DNA of 64,000 bases. It comes from Mesostigma viride. Its lineage: Eukaryota; Streptophyta; Mesostigmatophyceae; Mesostigmatales; Mesostigmataceae. Position 1 is the stretch's first letter. Each line of letters starts with the position of its first letter. Positions 1-10,059 of this stretch are shown piece by piece. The stretch spans positions 878,234 to 942,233 of the forward strand of contig RPFO01000310.1 of assembly GCA_009746045.1 (NCBI GenBank), read 5' to 3'. Below the pieces are notes generated by a model, which was given only the letters and a program-made list of their open reading frames with translations, was not told where the DNA came from and did not search any database. The position numbers and the translations under genes were made by a program.

Positions 1-3000
1 GGCATGCACTCATCACGCGTGACAGCGCTACCCCTGAGAAGACAGGCGCGTACCCGGGGGCATGCACTCATCACGCGTGACAGCGCTACCCCTGAGAAGA
101 CAGGCGCGTACCCGGGGGCATGCACTCATCACGCGTGACAGTGCTACCCCTGAGAAGACAGGGGCGTACCCGGGGGCATGCACTCATCACGCGTGACAGT
201 GCTACCCCTGAGAAGACAGGCGCGTGCCCGGGGGCATGCACTCATCACGCGTGACAGCGCTACCCCTGTGCATGAGAAGACAGGCGCGTACCCGGGGGCA
301 TGCACTCATCACGCGTGACAGCGCTACCCCTGAGAAGACAGGCGCGTACCCGGGGGCATGCACTCATCACGCGTGACAGCGCTACCCCTGTGCATGAGAA
401 GACAGGCGCGTACCCGGGGGCATGCACTCATCACGCGTGACAGCGCTACCCCTGTGCATGAGAAGACAGGCGCGTACCCGGGGGCATGCACTCATCACGC
501 GTGACAGCGCTACCCCTGTGCATGAGAAGACAGGCGCGTACCCGGGGGCATGCACTCATCACGCGTGACAGTGCTACCCCTGAGAAGACAGGCGCGTACC
601 CGGGGGCATGCACTCATCACGCGTGACAGCGCTACCCCTGTGCATGAGAAGACAGGCGCGTACCCGGGGGCATGCACTCATCACGCGTGACAGCGCTACC
701 CCTGAGAAGACAGGCGCGTACCCGGGGGGATGCACTCATCACGCGTGACAGCGCTACCCCTGTGCATGAGAAGACAGGCGCGTACCCGGGGGCATGCACT
801 CATCACGCGTGACAGTGCTACCCCTGAGAAGACAGGGGCGTACCCGGGGGCATGCACTCATCACGCGTGACAGTGCTACCCCTGAGAAGACAGGCGCGTG
901 CCCGGGGGCATGCACTCATCACGCGTGACAGCGCTACCCCTGTGCATGAGAAGACAGGCGCGTACCCGGGGGCATGCACTCATCACGCGTGACAGCGCTA
1001 CCCCTGAGAAGACAGGCGCGTACCCGGGGGCATGCACTCATCACGCGTGACAGCGCTACCCCTGTGCATGAGAAGACAGGCGCGTACCCGGGGGCATGCA
1101 CTCATCACGCGTGACAGCGCTACCCCTGTGCATGAGAAGACAGGCGCGTACCCGGGGGCATGCACTCATCACGCGTGACAGCGCTACCCCTGAGAAGACA
1201 GGCGCGTACCCGGGGGCATGCACTCATCACGCGTGACAGTGCTACCCCTGAGAAGACAGGCGCGTACCCGGGGGCATGCACTCATCACGCGTGACAGCGC
1301 TACCCCTGTACATGAGAAGACAGGCGCGTACCCGGGGGCATGCACTCATCACGCGTGACAGCGCTACCCCTGAGAAGACAGGCGCGTACCCGGGGGGATG
1401 CACTCATCACGCGTGACAGCGCTACCCCTGTGCATGAGAAGACAGGCGCGTACCCGGGGGCATGCACTCATCACGCGTGACAGCGCTACCCCTGAGAAGA
1501 CAGGCGCGTACCCGGGGGCATGCACTCATCACACGTGACAGCGCTACCCCTGAGAAGACAGGCGCGTACCTGGGGGCATGCACTCATCACGCGTGACAGC
1601 GCTACCCCTGTGCATGAGAAGACAGGCGCGTACCCGGGGGCATGCACTCATCACACGTGACAGCGCTACCCCTGAGAAGACAGGCGCGTACCCGGGGGCA
1701 TGCACTCATCACGCGTGACAGCGCTACCCCTGAGAAGACAGGCGCGTACCCGGGGGCATGCACTCATCACGCGTGACAGCGCTATACCCCTGAGAAGACA
1801 GGCGCGTACCCGGGGGCATGCACTCATCACGCGTGACAGCGCTACCCCTGTGCATGAGAAGACAGGCGCGTACCCGGGGGCATGCACTCATCACGCGTGA
1901 CAGTGCTACCCCTGTGCATGAGAAGACAGGCGCGTACCCGGGGGCATGCACTCATCACACGTGACAGCGCTATCCCTGAGAAGACAGGCGCGTACCCGGG
2001 GGCATGCACTCATCACGCGTGACAGCGCTACCCCTGTGCATGAGAAGACAGGCGCGTACCCGGGGGCATGAACTCATCACGCGTGACAGTGCTACCCCTG
2101 TGCATGAGAAGACAGGCGCGTACCCGGGGGCATGCACTCATCACGCGTGACAGTGCTACCCCTGAGAAGACAGGCGCGTACCCGGGGGCATGCACTCATC
2201 ACACGTGACAGCGCTATCCCTGAGAAGACAGGCGCGTACCCGGGGGCATGCACTCATCACGCGTGACAGCGCTATCCCTGAGAAGACAGGCGCGTACCCG
2301 GGGGCATGCACTCATCACGCGTGACAGTGCTACCCCTGAGAAGACAGGCGCGTACCCGGGGGCATGCACTCATCACGCGTGACAGCGCTACCCCTGAGAA
2401 GACAGGCGCGTACCCGGGGGCATGCACTCATCACGCGTGACAGCGCTACCCCTGTGCATGAGAAGACAGGCGCGTACCCGGGGGCATGCACTCATCACGC
2501 GTGACAGTGCTACCCCTGAGAAGACAGGCGCGTACCCGGGGGCATGCACTCATCACACGTGACAGCGCTACCCCTGAGAAGACAGGCGCGTACCCGGGGG
2601 CATGCACTCATCACACGTGACAGCGCTACCCCTGAGAAGACAGGCGCGTACCCGGGGGCATGCACTCATCACGCGTGACAGCGCTACCCCTGAGAAGACA
2701 GGCGCGTACCCGGGGGCATGCACTCATCACGCGTGACAGTGCTACCCCTGAGAAGACAGGCGCGTACCCGGGGGCATGCACTCATCACGCGTGACAGCGC
2801 TACCCCTGAGAAGACTGGCGCGTGCCCGGGGGCATGCACTCATCACGCGTGACAGTGCTACCCCTGAGAAGACAGGCGCGTACCCGGGGGCATGCACTCA
2901 TCACACGTGACAGCGCTACCCCTGAGAAGACAGGCGCGTACCCGGGGGCATGCACTCATCACGCGTGACAGTGCTACCCCTGAGAAGACAGGCGCGTACC

Positions 3001-4370
3001 CGGGGGCATGCACTCATCACGCATGACAGCGCTACCCCTGAGAAGACAGGCGCGTACCCGGGGGCATGCACTCATCACGCGTGACAGTGCTACCCCTGAG
3101 AAGACAGGCGCGTACCCGGGGGCATGCACTCATCACGCGTGACAGTGCTACCCCTGAGAAGACAGGCGCGTACCCGGGGGCATGCACTCATCACGCGTGA
3201 CAGCGCTACCCCTGAGAGGACAGGCGCGTACCCGGGGGCATGCACTCATCACGCGTGACAGCGCTACCCCTGTGCATGAGAAGACAGGCGCGTACCCGGG
3301 GGCATGCACTCATCACGCGTGACAGTGCTACCCCTGAGAAGACAGGCGCGTACCCGGGGGCATGCACTCATCACGCGTGACAGCGCTACCCCTGAGAAGA
3401 CAGGCGCGTACCCGGGGGCATGCACTCATCACGTGCGTGACAGTGCTACCCCTGAGAAGACAGGCGCGTACCCGGGGGCATGCACTCATCACGCGTGACA
3501 GCGCTACCCCTGAGAAGACAGGCGCGTACCCGGGGGCATGCACTCATCACGCGTGACAGTGCTACCCCTGAGAAGACAGGCGCGTACCCGGGGGCATGCA
3601 CTCATCACGCGTGACAGTGCTACCCCTGAGAAGACAGGCGCGTACCCGGGGGCATGCACTCATCACGCGTGACAGCGCTACCCCTGAGAAGACAGGCGCG
3701 TACCCGGGGGCATGCACTCATCACGCGTGACAGCGCTACCCCTGTGCATGAGAAGACAGGCGCGTACCCGGGGGCATGCACTCATCACGCGTGACAGCGC
3801 TACCCCTGAGAGGACAGGCGCGTACCCGGGGGCATGCACTCATCACGCGTGACAGCGCTACCCCTGTGCATGAGAAGACAGGCGCGTACCCGGGGGCATG
3901 CACTCATCACGCGTGACAGTGCTACCCCTGAGAAGACAGGCGCGTACCCGGGGGCATGCACTCATCACGCGTGACAGCGCTACCCCTGTGCATGAGAAGA
4001 CAGGCGCGTACCCGGGGGCATGCACTCATCACGCGTGACAGCGCTATCCCTGAGAAGACAGGCGCGTACCCGGGGGCATGCACTCATCACGCGTGACAGC
4101 GCTACCCCTGAGAAGACAGGCGCGTACCCGGGGGCATGCACTCATCACGCGTGACAGCGCTATCCCTGAGAAGACAGGCGCGTACCCGGGGGCATGCACT
4201 CATCACACGTGACAGCGCTATCCCTGAGAAGACAGGCGCGTACCCGGGGGCATGCACTCATCACGCGTGACAGCGCTATCCCTGAGAAGACAGGCGCGTA
4301 CCCGGGGGCATGCACTCATCACGCGTGACAGCGCTACCCCTGAGAAGACAGGCGCGTACCCGGGGGCATG
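1..4370. repeat. 58/64-bp minisatellite array
   Basis: About 73 tandem units run from the window edge to 4370. The basic unit is 58 bp, starts GGCATGCACTCATC and ends GCGTACCCGGG. Roughly 20 units carry an extra TGCATG after CCCCTG and are 64 bp. Recurrent substitutions mark units: GACAGTG for GACAGCG, CACACGTG for CACGCGTG, and TATCCC for TACCCC. Each unit holds the palindromes GCATGC, TCACGCGTGA and CCCGGG. Short open frames occur on both strands but only follow the unit phase, so no gene is called. The left end is cut by the window. Confidence 0.97.
117..1458. repeat. Higher-order duplication of an 11-unit block in the minisatellite
   Basis: Units 117-790 (674 bp) and 791-1458 (668 bp) carry the same series of 11 variants. 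The series is a short unit with GGGGCG, a short unit with GTGCCCG, then long, short, long, long, a seventh unit, a short GTG unit, long, a short unit ending GGGGGGA, and long. The only length difference is at the seventh unit, long in the first block and short in the second, which explains the 6-bp difference. The array therefore grew by copying multi-unit blocks as well as single units. Confidence 0.9.
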
Positions 4371-7029
4371 CACCAGTGAACCATCCCACGGCTGCACCCC
4401 CCCATGTGTGTGTGCACCAGTGAACCATCCCACGGCTACACCCCCCCATGTGTGTGTGCACCAGTGAACCATCCCACGGCTGCACCCCCCCATGTGTGTG
4501 TGAACCATCCCACGGCTGCACCCCCCCATGTGTGTGTGCACCAGTGAACCATCCCACGGCTACACCCCCCCATGTGTGTGTGCACCAGTGCACCATCCCA
4601 CGGCTGCACCCCCCCATGTGTGTGTGCACCAGTGAACCATCCCACGGCTGCACCCCCCCATGTGTGTGTGCACCATCCCACGGCTACACCCCCCCATGTG
4701 TGTGTGCACCAGTGAACCATCCCACGGCTACACCCCCCATGTGTGTGTGCACCATCCCACGGCTGCACCCCCCCATGTGTGTGTGCACCAGTGAACCATC
4801 CCACGGCTGCACCCCCCCATGTGTGTGTGCACCAGTGAACCATCCCACGGCTACACCCCCCATGTGTGTGTGCACCATCCCACGGCTACACCCCCCATGT
4901 GTGTGTGCACCAGTGAACCATCCCACGGCTACACCCCCCATGTGTGTGTGCACCAGTGCACCATCCCACGGCTGCACCCCCCATGTGTGTGTGCACCAGT
5001 GAACCATCCCACGGCTGCACCCCCCATGTGTGTGTGCACCATCCCACGGCTACACCCCCCCATGTGTGTGTGCACCATCCCACGGCTACACCCCCCATGT
5101 GTGTGTGCACCAGTGAACCATCCCACGGCTACACCCCCCCATGTGTGTGTGCACCAGTGAACCATCCCACGGCTACACCCCCCATGTGTGTGTGCACCAT
5201 CCCACGGCTACACCCCCCCATGTGTGTGTGCACCAGTGAACCATCCCACGGCTACACCCCCCCATGTGTGTGTGCACCATCCCACGGCTACACCCCCCCA
5301 TGTGTGTGTGCACCAGTGAACCATCCCACGGCTACACCCCCCCATGTGTGTGTGCACCAGTGAACCATCCCACGGCTACACCCCCCATGTGTGTGTGCAC
5401 CATCCCACGGCTACACCCCCCATGTGTGTGTGCACCAGTGAACCATCCCACGGCTACACCCCCCCATGTGTGTGTGCACCATCCCACGGCTGCACCCCCC
5501 ATGTGTGTGTGCACCAGTGAACCATCCCACGGCTACACCCCCCCATGTGTGTGTGCACCATCCCACGGCTACACCCCCCATGTGTGTGTGCACCATCCCA
5601 CGGCTGCACCCCCCCATGTGTGTGTGCACCATCCCACGGCTGCACCCCCCCATGTGTGTGTGCACCATCCCACGGCTACACCCCCCCATGTGTGTGTGCA
5701 CCATCCCACGGCTACACCCCCCATGTGTGTGTGCACCATCCCACGGCTACACCCCCCCATGTGTGTGTGCACCATCCCACGGCTGCACCCCCCATGTGTG
5801 TGTGCACCATCCCACGGCTGCACCCCCCATGTGTGTGTGAACCATCCCACGGCTACACCCCCCCATGTGTGTGTGCACCAGTGAACCATCCCACGGCTGC
5901 ACCCCCCATGTGTGTGTGCACCATCCCACGGCTGCACCCCCCCATGTGTGTGTGCACCAGTGCACCATCCCACGGCTGCACCCCCCCATGTGTGTGTGCA
6001 CCATCCCACGGCTACACCCCCCATGTGTGTGTGAACCATCCCACGGCTGCACCCCCCATGTGTGTGTGCACCATCCCACGGCTGCACCCCCCATGTGTGT
6101 GTGCACCATCCCACGGCTGCACCCCCCCATGTGTGTGTGCACCATCCCACGGCTACACCCCCCCATGTGTGTGTGCACCAGTGAACCATCCCACGGCTAC
6201 ACCCCCCCATGTGTGTGTGCACCATCCCACGGCTACACCCCCCATGTGTGTGTGCACCAGTGAACCATCCCACGGCTACACCCCCCATGTGTGTGTGCAC
6301 CATCCCACGGCTGCACCCCCCCATGTGTGTGTGCACCAGTGAACCATCCCACGGCTGCACCCCCCATGTGTGTGTGCACCAGTGCACCATCCCACGGCTG
6401 CACCCCCCATGTGTGTGTGCACCAGTGCACCATCCCACGGCTGCACCCCCCCATGTGTGTGTGCACCATCCCACGGCTGCACCCCCCCATGTGTGTGTGC
6501 ACCAGTGAACCATCCCACGGCTACACCCCCCCATGTGTGTGTGCACCAGTGAACCATCCCACGGCTACACCCCCCCATGTGTGTGTGCACCAGTGAACCA
6601 TCCCACGGCTGCACCCCCCCATGTGTGTGTGCACCATCCCACGGCTACACCCCCCATGTGTGTGTGCACCAGTGAACCATCCCACGGCTACACCCCCCAT
6701 GTGTGTGTGCACCAGTGAACCATCCCACGGCTGCACCCCCCCATGTGTGTGTGCACCAGTGAACCATCCCACGGCTGCACCCCCCCATGTGTGTGTGCAC
6801 CATCCCACGGCTACACCCCCCCATGTGTGTGTGCACCAGTGAACCATCCCACGGCTGCACCCCCCCATGTGTGTGTGCACCAGTGCACCATCCCACGGCT
6901 ACACCCCCCCATGTGTGTGTGCACCAGTGAACCATCCCACGGCTACACCCCCCCATGTGTGTGTGCACCATCCCACGGCTACACCCCCCCATGTGTGTGT
7001 GCACCATCCCACGGCTGCACCCCCCCATG
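4371..7029. repeat. 36/44-bp satellite, left segment
   Basis: Tandem units of CACC-ATCCCACGGCTRCA followed by C6-7 and ATGTGTGTGTG. The short form is 36 bp with seven Cs. The long form adds AGTGAACC or AGTGCACC after the first CACC and is 44 bp. GCTGC and GCTAC alternate irregularly. Six-C units (35/43 bp) are more common here than in the segment after 15202. The segment stops inside a unit at ...CCCATG, where the LTR retrotransposon begins, and the same unit resumes at 15202. No gene is supported despite long open frames on both strands. Confidence 0.97.
7026..7029. repeat. Target-site duplication, left copy (CATG or CCATG)
   Basis: The satellite stops at ...CCCCCCCATG and resumes at 15202 with CATGTGTGTG. 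The duplicated bases are CATG, or CCATG if the last C assigned to the right LTR belongs to the target; 5 bp is usual for Copia. Removing the element with one copy of the duplication restores a perfect satellite unit. Confidence 0.8.
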
Positions 7030-7674
7030 AGTTAGCATATTGGTGATGCAATATGCTAAGCATGTCATACTTGAAGTGGCCTTTCCAACGCCGTGCTAAA
7101 CGCCTCATTTGGACAAGGAACTTGAGAGTTATCAAGTCCCGAAGTAATGCCGCCGGACGCTACAGCAGTACCAGGACTAAGGACACGTGAGGGACAGGGC
7201 ACGTGGCAGTGTTGGGTGAACCATCACACGTTACGTGTCACAGGACCGACTGTCACTAGGAGGTACTGTGGTCAATATTGGTTGATGGTACCAAGAATGT
7301 CACAGGACTTCAGGACTGGCAGTCCTGCAGGCCTGGGATGGACGGGTACTTGTCATGACGGATAAATCCAGAGCGTTACTGTCATTCATGGAAGGACAGA
7401 CGTCCTGGATTGATGCAACCAAGGAAATTGACAGTGGCGGACCTGCCAAGGCGTGCAAGGCCTGGCAGCAATGGTGAGACCTAGAAAGGCTCGGACACAG
7501 CAGTGGCCAAGCGTCTTTTCCCAACACCGTCCGTGGGTACTGCCGCCTCAGGCTAGTGACCACAGGGTAGTGAGGCAACTGTGGTAAAGGTTAAAAGCCG
7601 CTGGTTGAAACCATGGCTCCATTCATCACATCTTGGGAAGACCAGAAACTCACTGATCCGCGTTCATCTAAATC
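7030..7674 (+). repeat. 5' long terminal repeat
   Basis: 645 bp, matching 14557-15201 except at 7064. The termini are not the usual TG...CA; the repeat reads AGTTAGC...CTAAATC. Just inside the 5' end is a perfect 11-bp inverted repeat, TTAGCATATTG and CAATATGCTAA (7032-7042 and 7049-7059), with loop GTGATG. Further palindromes are ACACGT-T-ACGTGT (7226-7238) and CAGGACTG-G-CAGTCCTG (7311-7327). Short open frames here are identical in the other LTR and are not called as genes. The promoter and polyadenylation signals expected in an LTR are not evident by eye. Confidence 0.92.
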
Positions 7675-7697
7675 GTATTACAGTCTGGTCGACGGAT

Positions 7698-8483
7698 ATG
7701 TCGAATTCGGACTCTGAAGCTAGGACAAACACCTTTGCGCGTGCAGCAACGGTAGCGGCGTCCAGTCCAGTACCCGCAGGAGGGCACGAGGACTCGGAGG
7801 AAGTGCGCCGAAATATTCGTGCGGTGTCGGCACCGGGCGAGTACGTCCGAGGAGCAGCCGAGCAGCTGCTGAGATTTCGCGAGGACCTCGCGGAAATCAT
7901 CAGAAGGCTGCCAGCGTCTTGGCGGGCTGGCCACACAAACGCATTCGCGTTTGAGCAGGTGGTCACTCTGCTTTTGCAGATAATTGCCATAAGCCTCGGG
8001 GGTGCCCGAGAGATAAACGACCTTGTCGCCAATCTCCGCCTTGGGGACGACTACACCGGCGTGCCAAACGTGGTGCAGGTCGCCCGGGACAGGCGGGAGG
8101 CCATCGTTCGTGGCAGTACGCAGGCGTTGGTGGCAGAGTGCCAGAATCTGGCGCACTCTGTCTTAGAGTTGACCAGAGGCGCTGCTGATCGTGTCTTCAT
8201 TACTCTTAATCCCTTCTCCATCTACACTAGTCGGGATACTCCACATTCTCGCCGAGAGTTAAACCAGCTAAGTTTGACTGTCGACGTGGTTGGCGGTCGA
8301 GAGGTCTCAGCCGACGACGCCTTCTACGACTTCGTAGATCAGCCAGCAGGGGCGGTAGTACAGCCGGCCCAGAGGCGTCACGAGGGCGACGGCTCTCAGG
8401 AGGGCCGTGAGCAGGCGCAGCGGGACGAGCTTAATCGCTACCACATTGACGACAACGTTGGTTTAGGTGAGGCCATTTGCTGA
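7698..8483 (+). CDS. Retrotransposon ORF1, unknown protein (261 aa)
   Basis: The first ATG after the 5' LTR opens a 261-codon frame ending in TGA at 8481. The frame is open further upstream into the LTR, but without an ATG. The predicted protein starts MSNSDSEART, has an Ala/Val-rich N-terminus, a largely helical middle (about residues 40-170) including the hydrophobic stretch VVTLLLQIIAISL near residues 95-110, and an acidic/polar tail. I recognise no domain, zinc knuckle or signal peptide. Its position where gag normally starts suggests a structural or accessory protein. A new ATG at 8731 and an intervening 247 bp with stops separate it from gag. It could be a capsid-type protein too divergent to recognise, or an acquired ORF. 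Confidence 0.6.
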   Translation: MSNSDSEARTNTFARAATVAASSPVPAGGHEDSEEVRRNIRAVSAPGEYVRGAAEQLLRFREDLAEIIRRLPASWRAGHTNAFAFEQVVTLLLQIIAISLGGAREINDLVANLRLGDDYTGVPNVVQVARDRREAIVRGSTQALVAECQNLAHSVLELTRGAADRVFITLNPFSIYTSRDTPHSRRELNQLSLTVDVVGGREVSADDAFYDFVDQPAGAVVQPAQRRHEGDGSQEGREQAQRDELNRYHIDDNVGLGEAIC

Positions 8484-8730
8484 GGTGGGGGCGTTCTCGC
8501 TGGATACGTGATTACGCGTATGGTTTGAGGCTTCCGGTGGTTATTAGGCCTGTGCCTACTCACGACGACCAGGGGCAGCCATTGAATCCGGTGGAGGGAC
8601 CGTTCCACGAGCCAGCACCTGCACCGGTTGCAGGAGAAGCTTCGTCTGAAAACGAGGCTTGAGGGGGTGGAGGATAGGTGGAGAGTTTGCTGTTTTCTTG
8701 TTGCAAAGTTGGTCGCAGCCATTGTATATA

Positions 8731-9198
8731 ATGCCTAGGAGGGCAAGCCGGGGTGCGGCGACATTCGAGGAGCAACGGGAGCGAACGGCAGAGGAGGACA
8801 TCGCCAGAGAGGAAGGGGAGGCGATGGAGGAGAGGGGCGTGGAGGCGCCAGCTGGGCAACCTATCCCAGAGATGGACCCCAGAGCCGGGAGAACACACAA
8901 GCGGTGGCGTGATGGGCAAGCTGAGGCGGAGAAAGTCAAGCGTGCCAGGCGACCTACGGATGCAGTGGTGCTCACAACGCCTGGTGAGGAGGACGCCATC
9001 GTCACCCCAGGTGTGCGTGCTGCAAAGCAAGCTGCTGTTCACGATAGGGTGTCTGGTATGTTGCCCGAGCGTTTGGAGGCTAGGATTGACCCTCCCCAGG
9101 CACCACCAGTGCGTGTGGGGAGTGTGTTGCCTGGCACCCGTCCATTTTCTGATGCTGTGACAGTCATGAATGGGCAGAAAGCGCTCAACCCTCCCTGA
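8731..9198 (+). CDS. Gag N-terminal part (155 aa)
   Basis: ATG at 8731, preceded by TATATA, opens a 155-codon frame. The protein begins MPRRASRGAATFEEQRERTA and is rich in Arg, Glu and Ala, a likely coiled or disordered acidic/basic region (residues 1-80). A basic KRAR segment follows near residue 75, then a Pro/Val-rich stretch. It ends in TGA at 9196. The next gag frame is open from 9153, overlaps the end of this one, and continues naturally (KQDNLDKWLDD), so the two probably form one Gag joined by a shift to the -1 frame. No canonical slippery heptamer is visible in the 46-bp overlap. Identification rests on position and continuity, not on a known domain. Confidence 0.6.
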   Translation: MPRRASRGAATFEEQRERTAEEDIAREEGEAMEERGVEAPAGQPIPEMDPRAGRTHKRWRDGQAEAEKVKRARRPTDAVVLTTPGEEDAIVTPGVRAAKQAAVHDRVSGMLPERLEARIDPPQAPPVRVGSVLPGTRPFSDAVTVMNGQKALNPP

Positions 9199-9230
9199 AG
9201 CAAGACAACCTGGATAAATGGCTTGATGAC

Positions 9231-10055
9231 ATGAAGCTAGTTGTGGGCTCTGTCGCAGCAGGTGTGGATATTGTCAGGGTGTTTCACTCTTCCACCGCAA
9301 ACAAGGGGTCGTCTGAAAGGGTCAATGACATGGCTAGGCATGCTCTGAAAGAGGGGCACACTTGGCTGCAGTTCCTAGATGACATCAAGGAGGAGTTTTC
9401 TGACAGGGTTCACAATCTCACCATGGAAAAGAAGAGAGAATTTGATGAGTTTGAGATCAAGGGTGAGGTGGCTGCTGAGCTGGCCAGGTTTGAGTTGATC
9501 GTGGAGGCAGGCAAGAAGCAGGGCTTCAGTGTGACAGTCAGGGCAGCAGCAGACCACTTCTTTGATAAGATGGGCTTGTCAGAGGAAGGTAGGGCTACTG
9601 CTAGGCAGCTCTGTGATCTCACTGATGGCACCTGGGGGGCTCTGAAGCGTGTGATACTAAACTTCAGGACCCGGGTCCCTACCTGCAAGGGTATCAGTTC
9701 TCAGGGAGGGTCAGCGTCTCAGGCTAGCCAGGGCAAGAACCGTACCCCATCTGGGACACGGTATGGTAGCAGGAGAAGGAAGCAGGCCCAGAAGGAGCAG
9801 AACCAGGGTGGTGGAGGAGGTCAGCAGGGGAACCAGAATCAGGGGAACCAGTCTGGCAACCGTAACAGCCATCAGCAGGGTAAGGGTGGTGGCCAGGGGC
9901 AGAATAACAATCAGGCCTCAGGCAACCAGAACAAGCAGGACAGCAAGGCCCCAGGGGGAGGGTCTGGCAAGAGCAAGTGTTTTGCTTGTGGCAAGGAAGG
10001 TCACTGGAAGAGGGATTGCCCAAACAAGAAGAAGGGGCAGTCTGATCAGAAGTGA
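9231..10055 (+). CDS. Gag, capsid/nucleocapsid part with CCHC zinc knuckle (274 aa)
   Basis: The frame is open from 9153 and has its first ATG at 9231. Residues 1-150 are a helical, charged region of capsid type. Residues 155-245 are a low-complexity Gly/Gln/Asn/Ser tract with a basic cluster (GSRRRK, 179-184). Residues 250-263 form a canonical retroviral zinc knuckle C-x2-C-x4-H-x4-C (C250, C253, H258, C263) followed by lysines, which would bind the element's RNA during packaging. The frame ends in TGA at 10053-10055, followed by CTAG, and the same frame continues into integrase. Gag particles form in the cytoplasm in this family. Confidence 0.88.
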   Translation: MKLVVGSVAAGVDIVRVFHSSTANKGSSERVNDMARHALKEGHTWLQFLDDIKEEFSDRVHNLTMEKKREFDEFEIKGEVAAELARFELIVEAGKKQGFSVTVRAAADHFFDKMGLSEEGRATARQLCDLTDGTWGALKRVILNFRTRVPTCKGISSQGGSASQASQGKNRTPSGTRYGSRRRKQAQKEQNQGGGGGQQGNQNQGNQSGNRNSHQQGKGGGQGQNNNQASGNQNKQDSKAPGGGSGKSKCFACGKEGHWKRDCPNKKKGQSDQK

Positions 10056-10059
10056 CTAG
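10053..10059 (+). promoter_or_regulatory. Candidate stop-codon readthrough signal TGACTAG
   Basis: The gag stop codon is followed directly by CTAG, giving UGA-CUA-G. This short context is established to promote translational readthrough in several eukaryotic and viral mRNAs. Downstream the same frame stays open for 323 codons and encodes integrase, which has no ATG near its start. Readthrough would produce a Gag-integrase fusion at low ratio. No downstream RNA structure was computed. Confidence 0.55.

Noticed and set aside
1-4370. CRISPR-like array
   Set aside because: Units are contiguous with no unique spacers, the host is eukaryotic, and variants are point changes plus one 6-bp insert; this is a minisatellite.
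1-4370. Telomeric repeats at the window edge
   Set aside because: No TTTAGGG, TTAGGG or similar short repeat is present.
7147-7578. Short ORFs inside the LTRs on both strands
   Set aside because: They are identical in both LTRs, lack domains and overlap on opposite strands; explained by LTR sequence.
7686-7700. Primer-binding site TGGTCGACGG
   Set aside because: It lies 12 bp beyond the LTR end, and I cannot match it to a tRNA 3' end with confidence, so it is noted only in the element entry.
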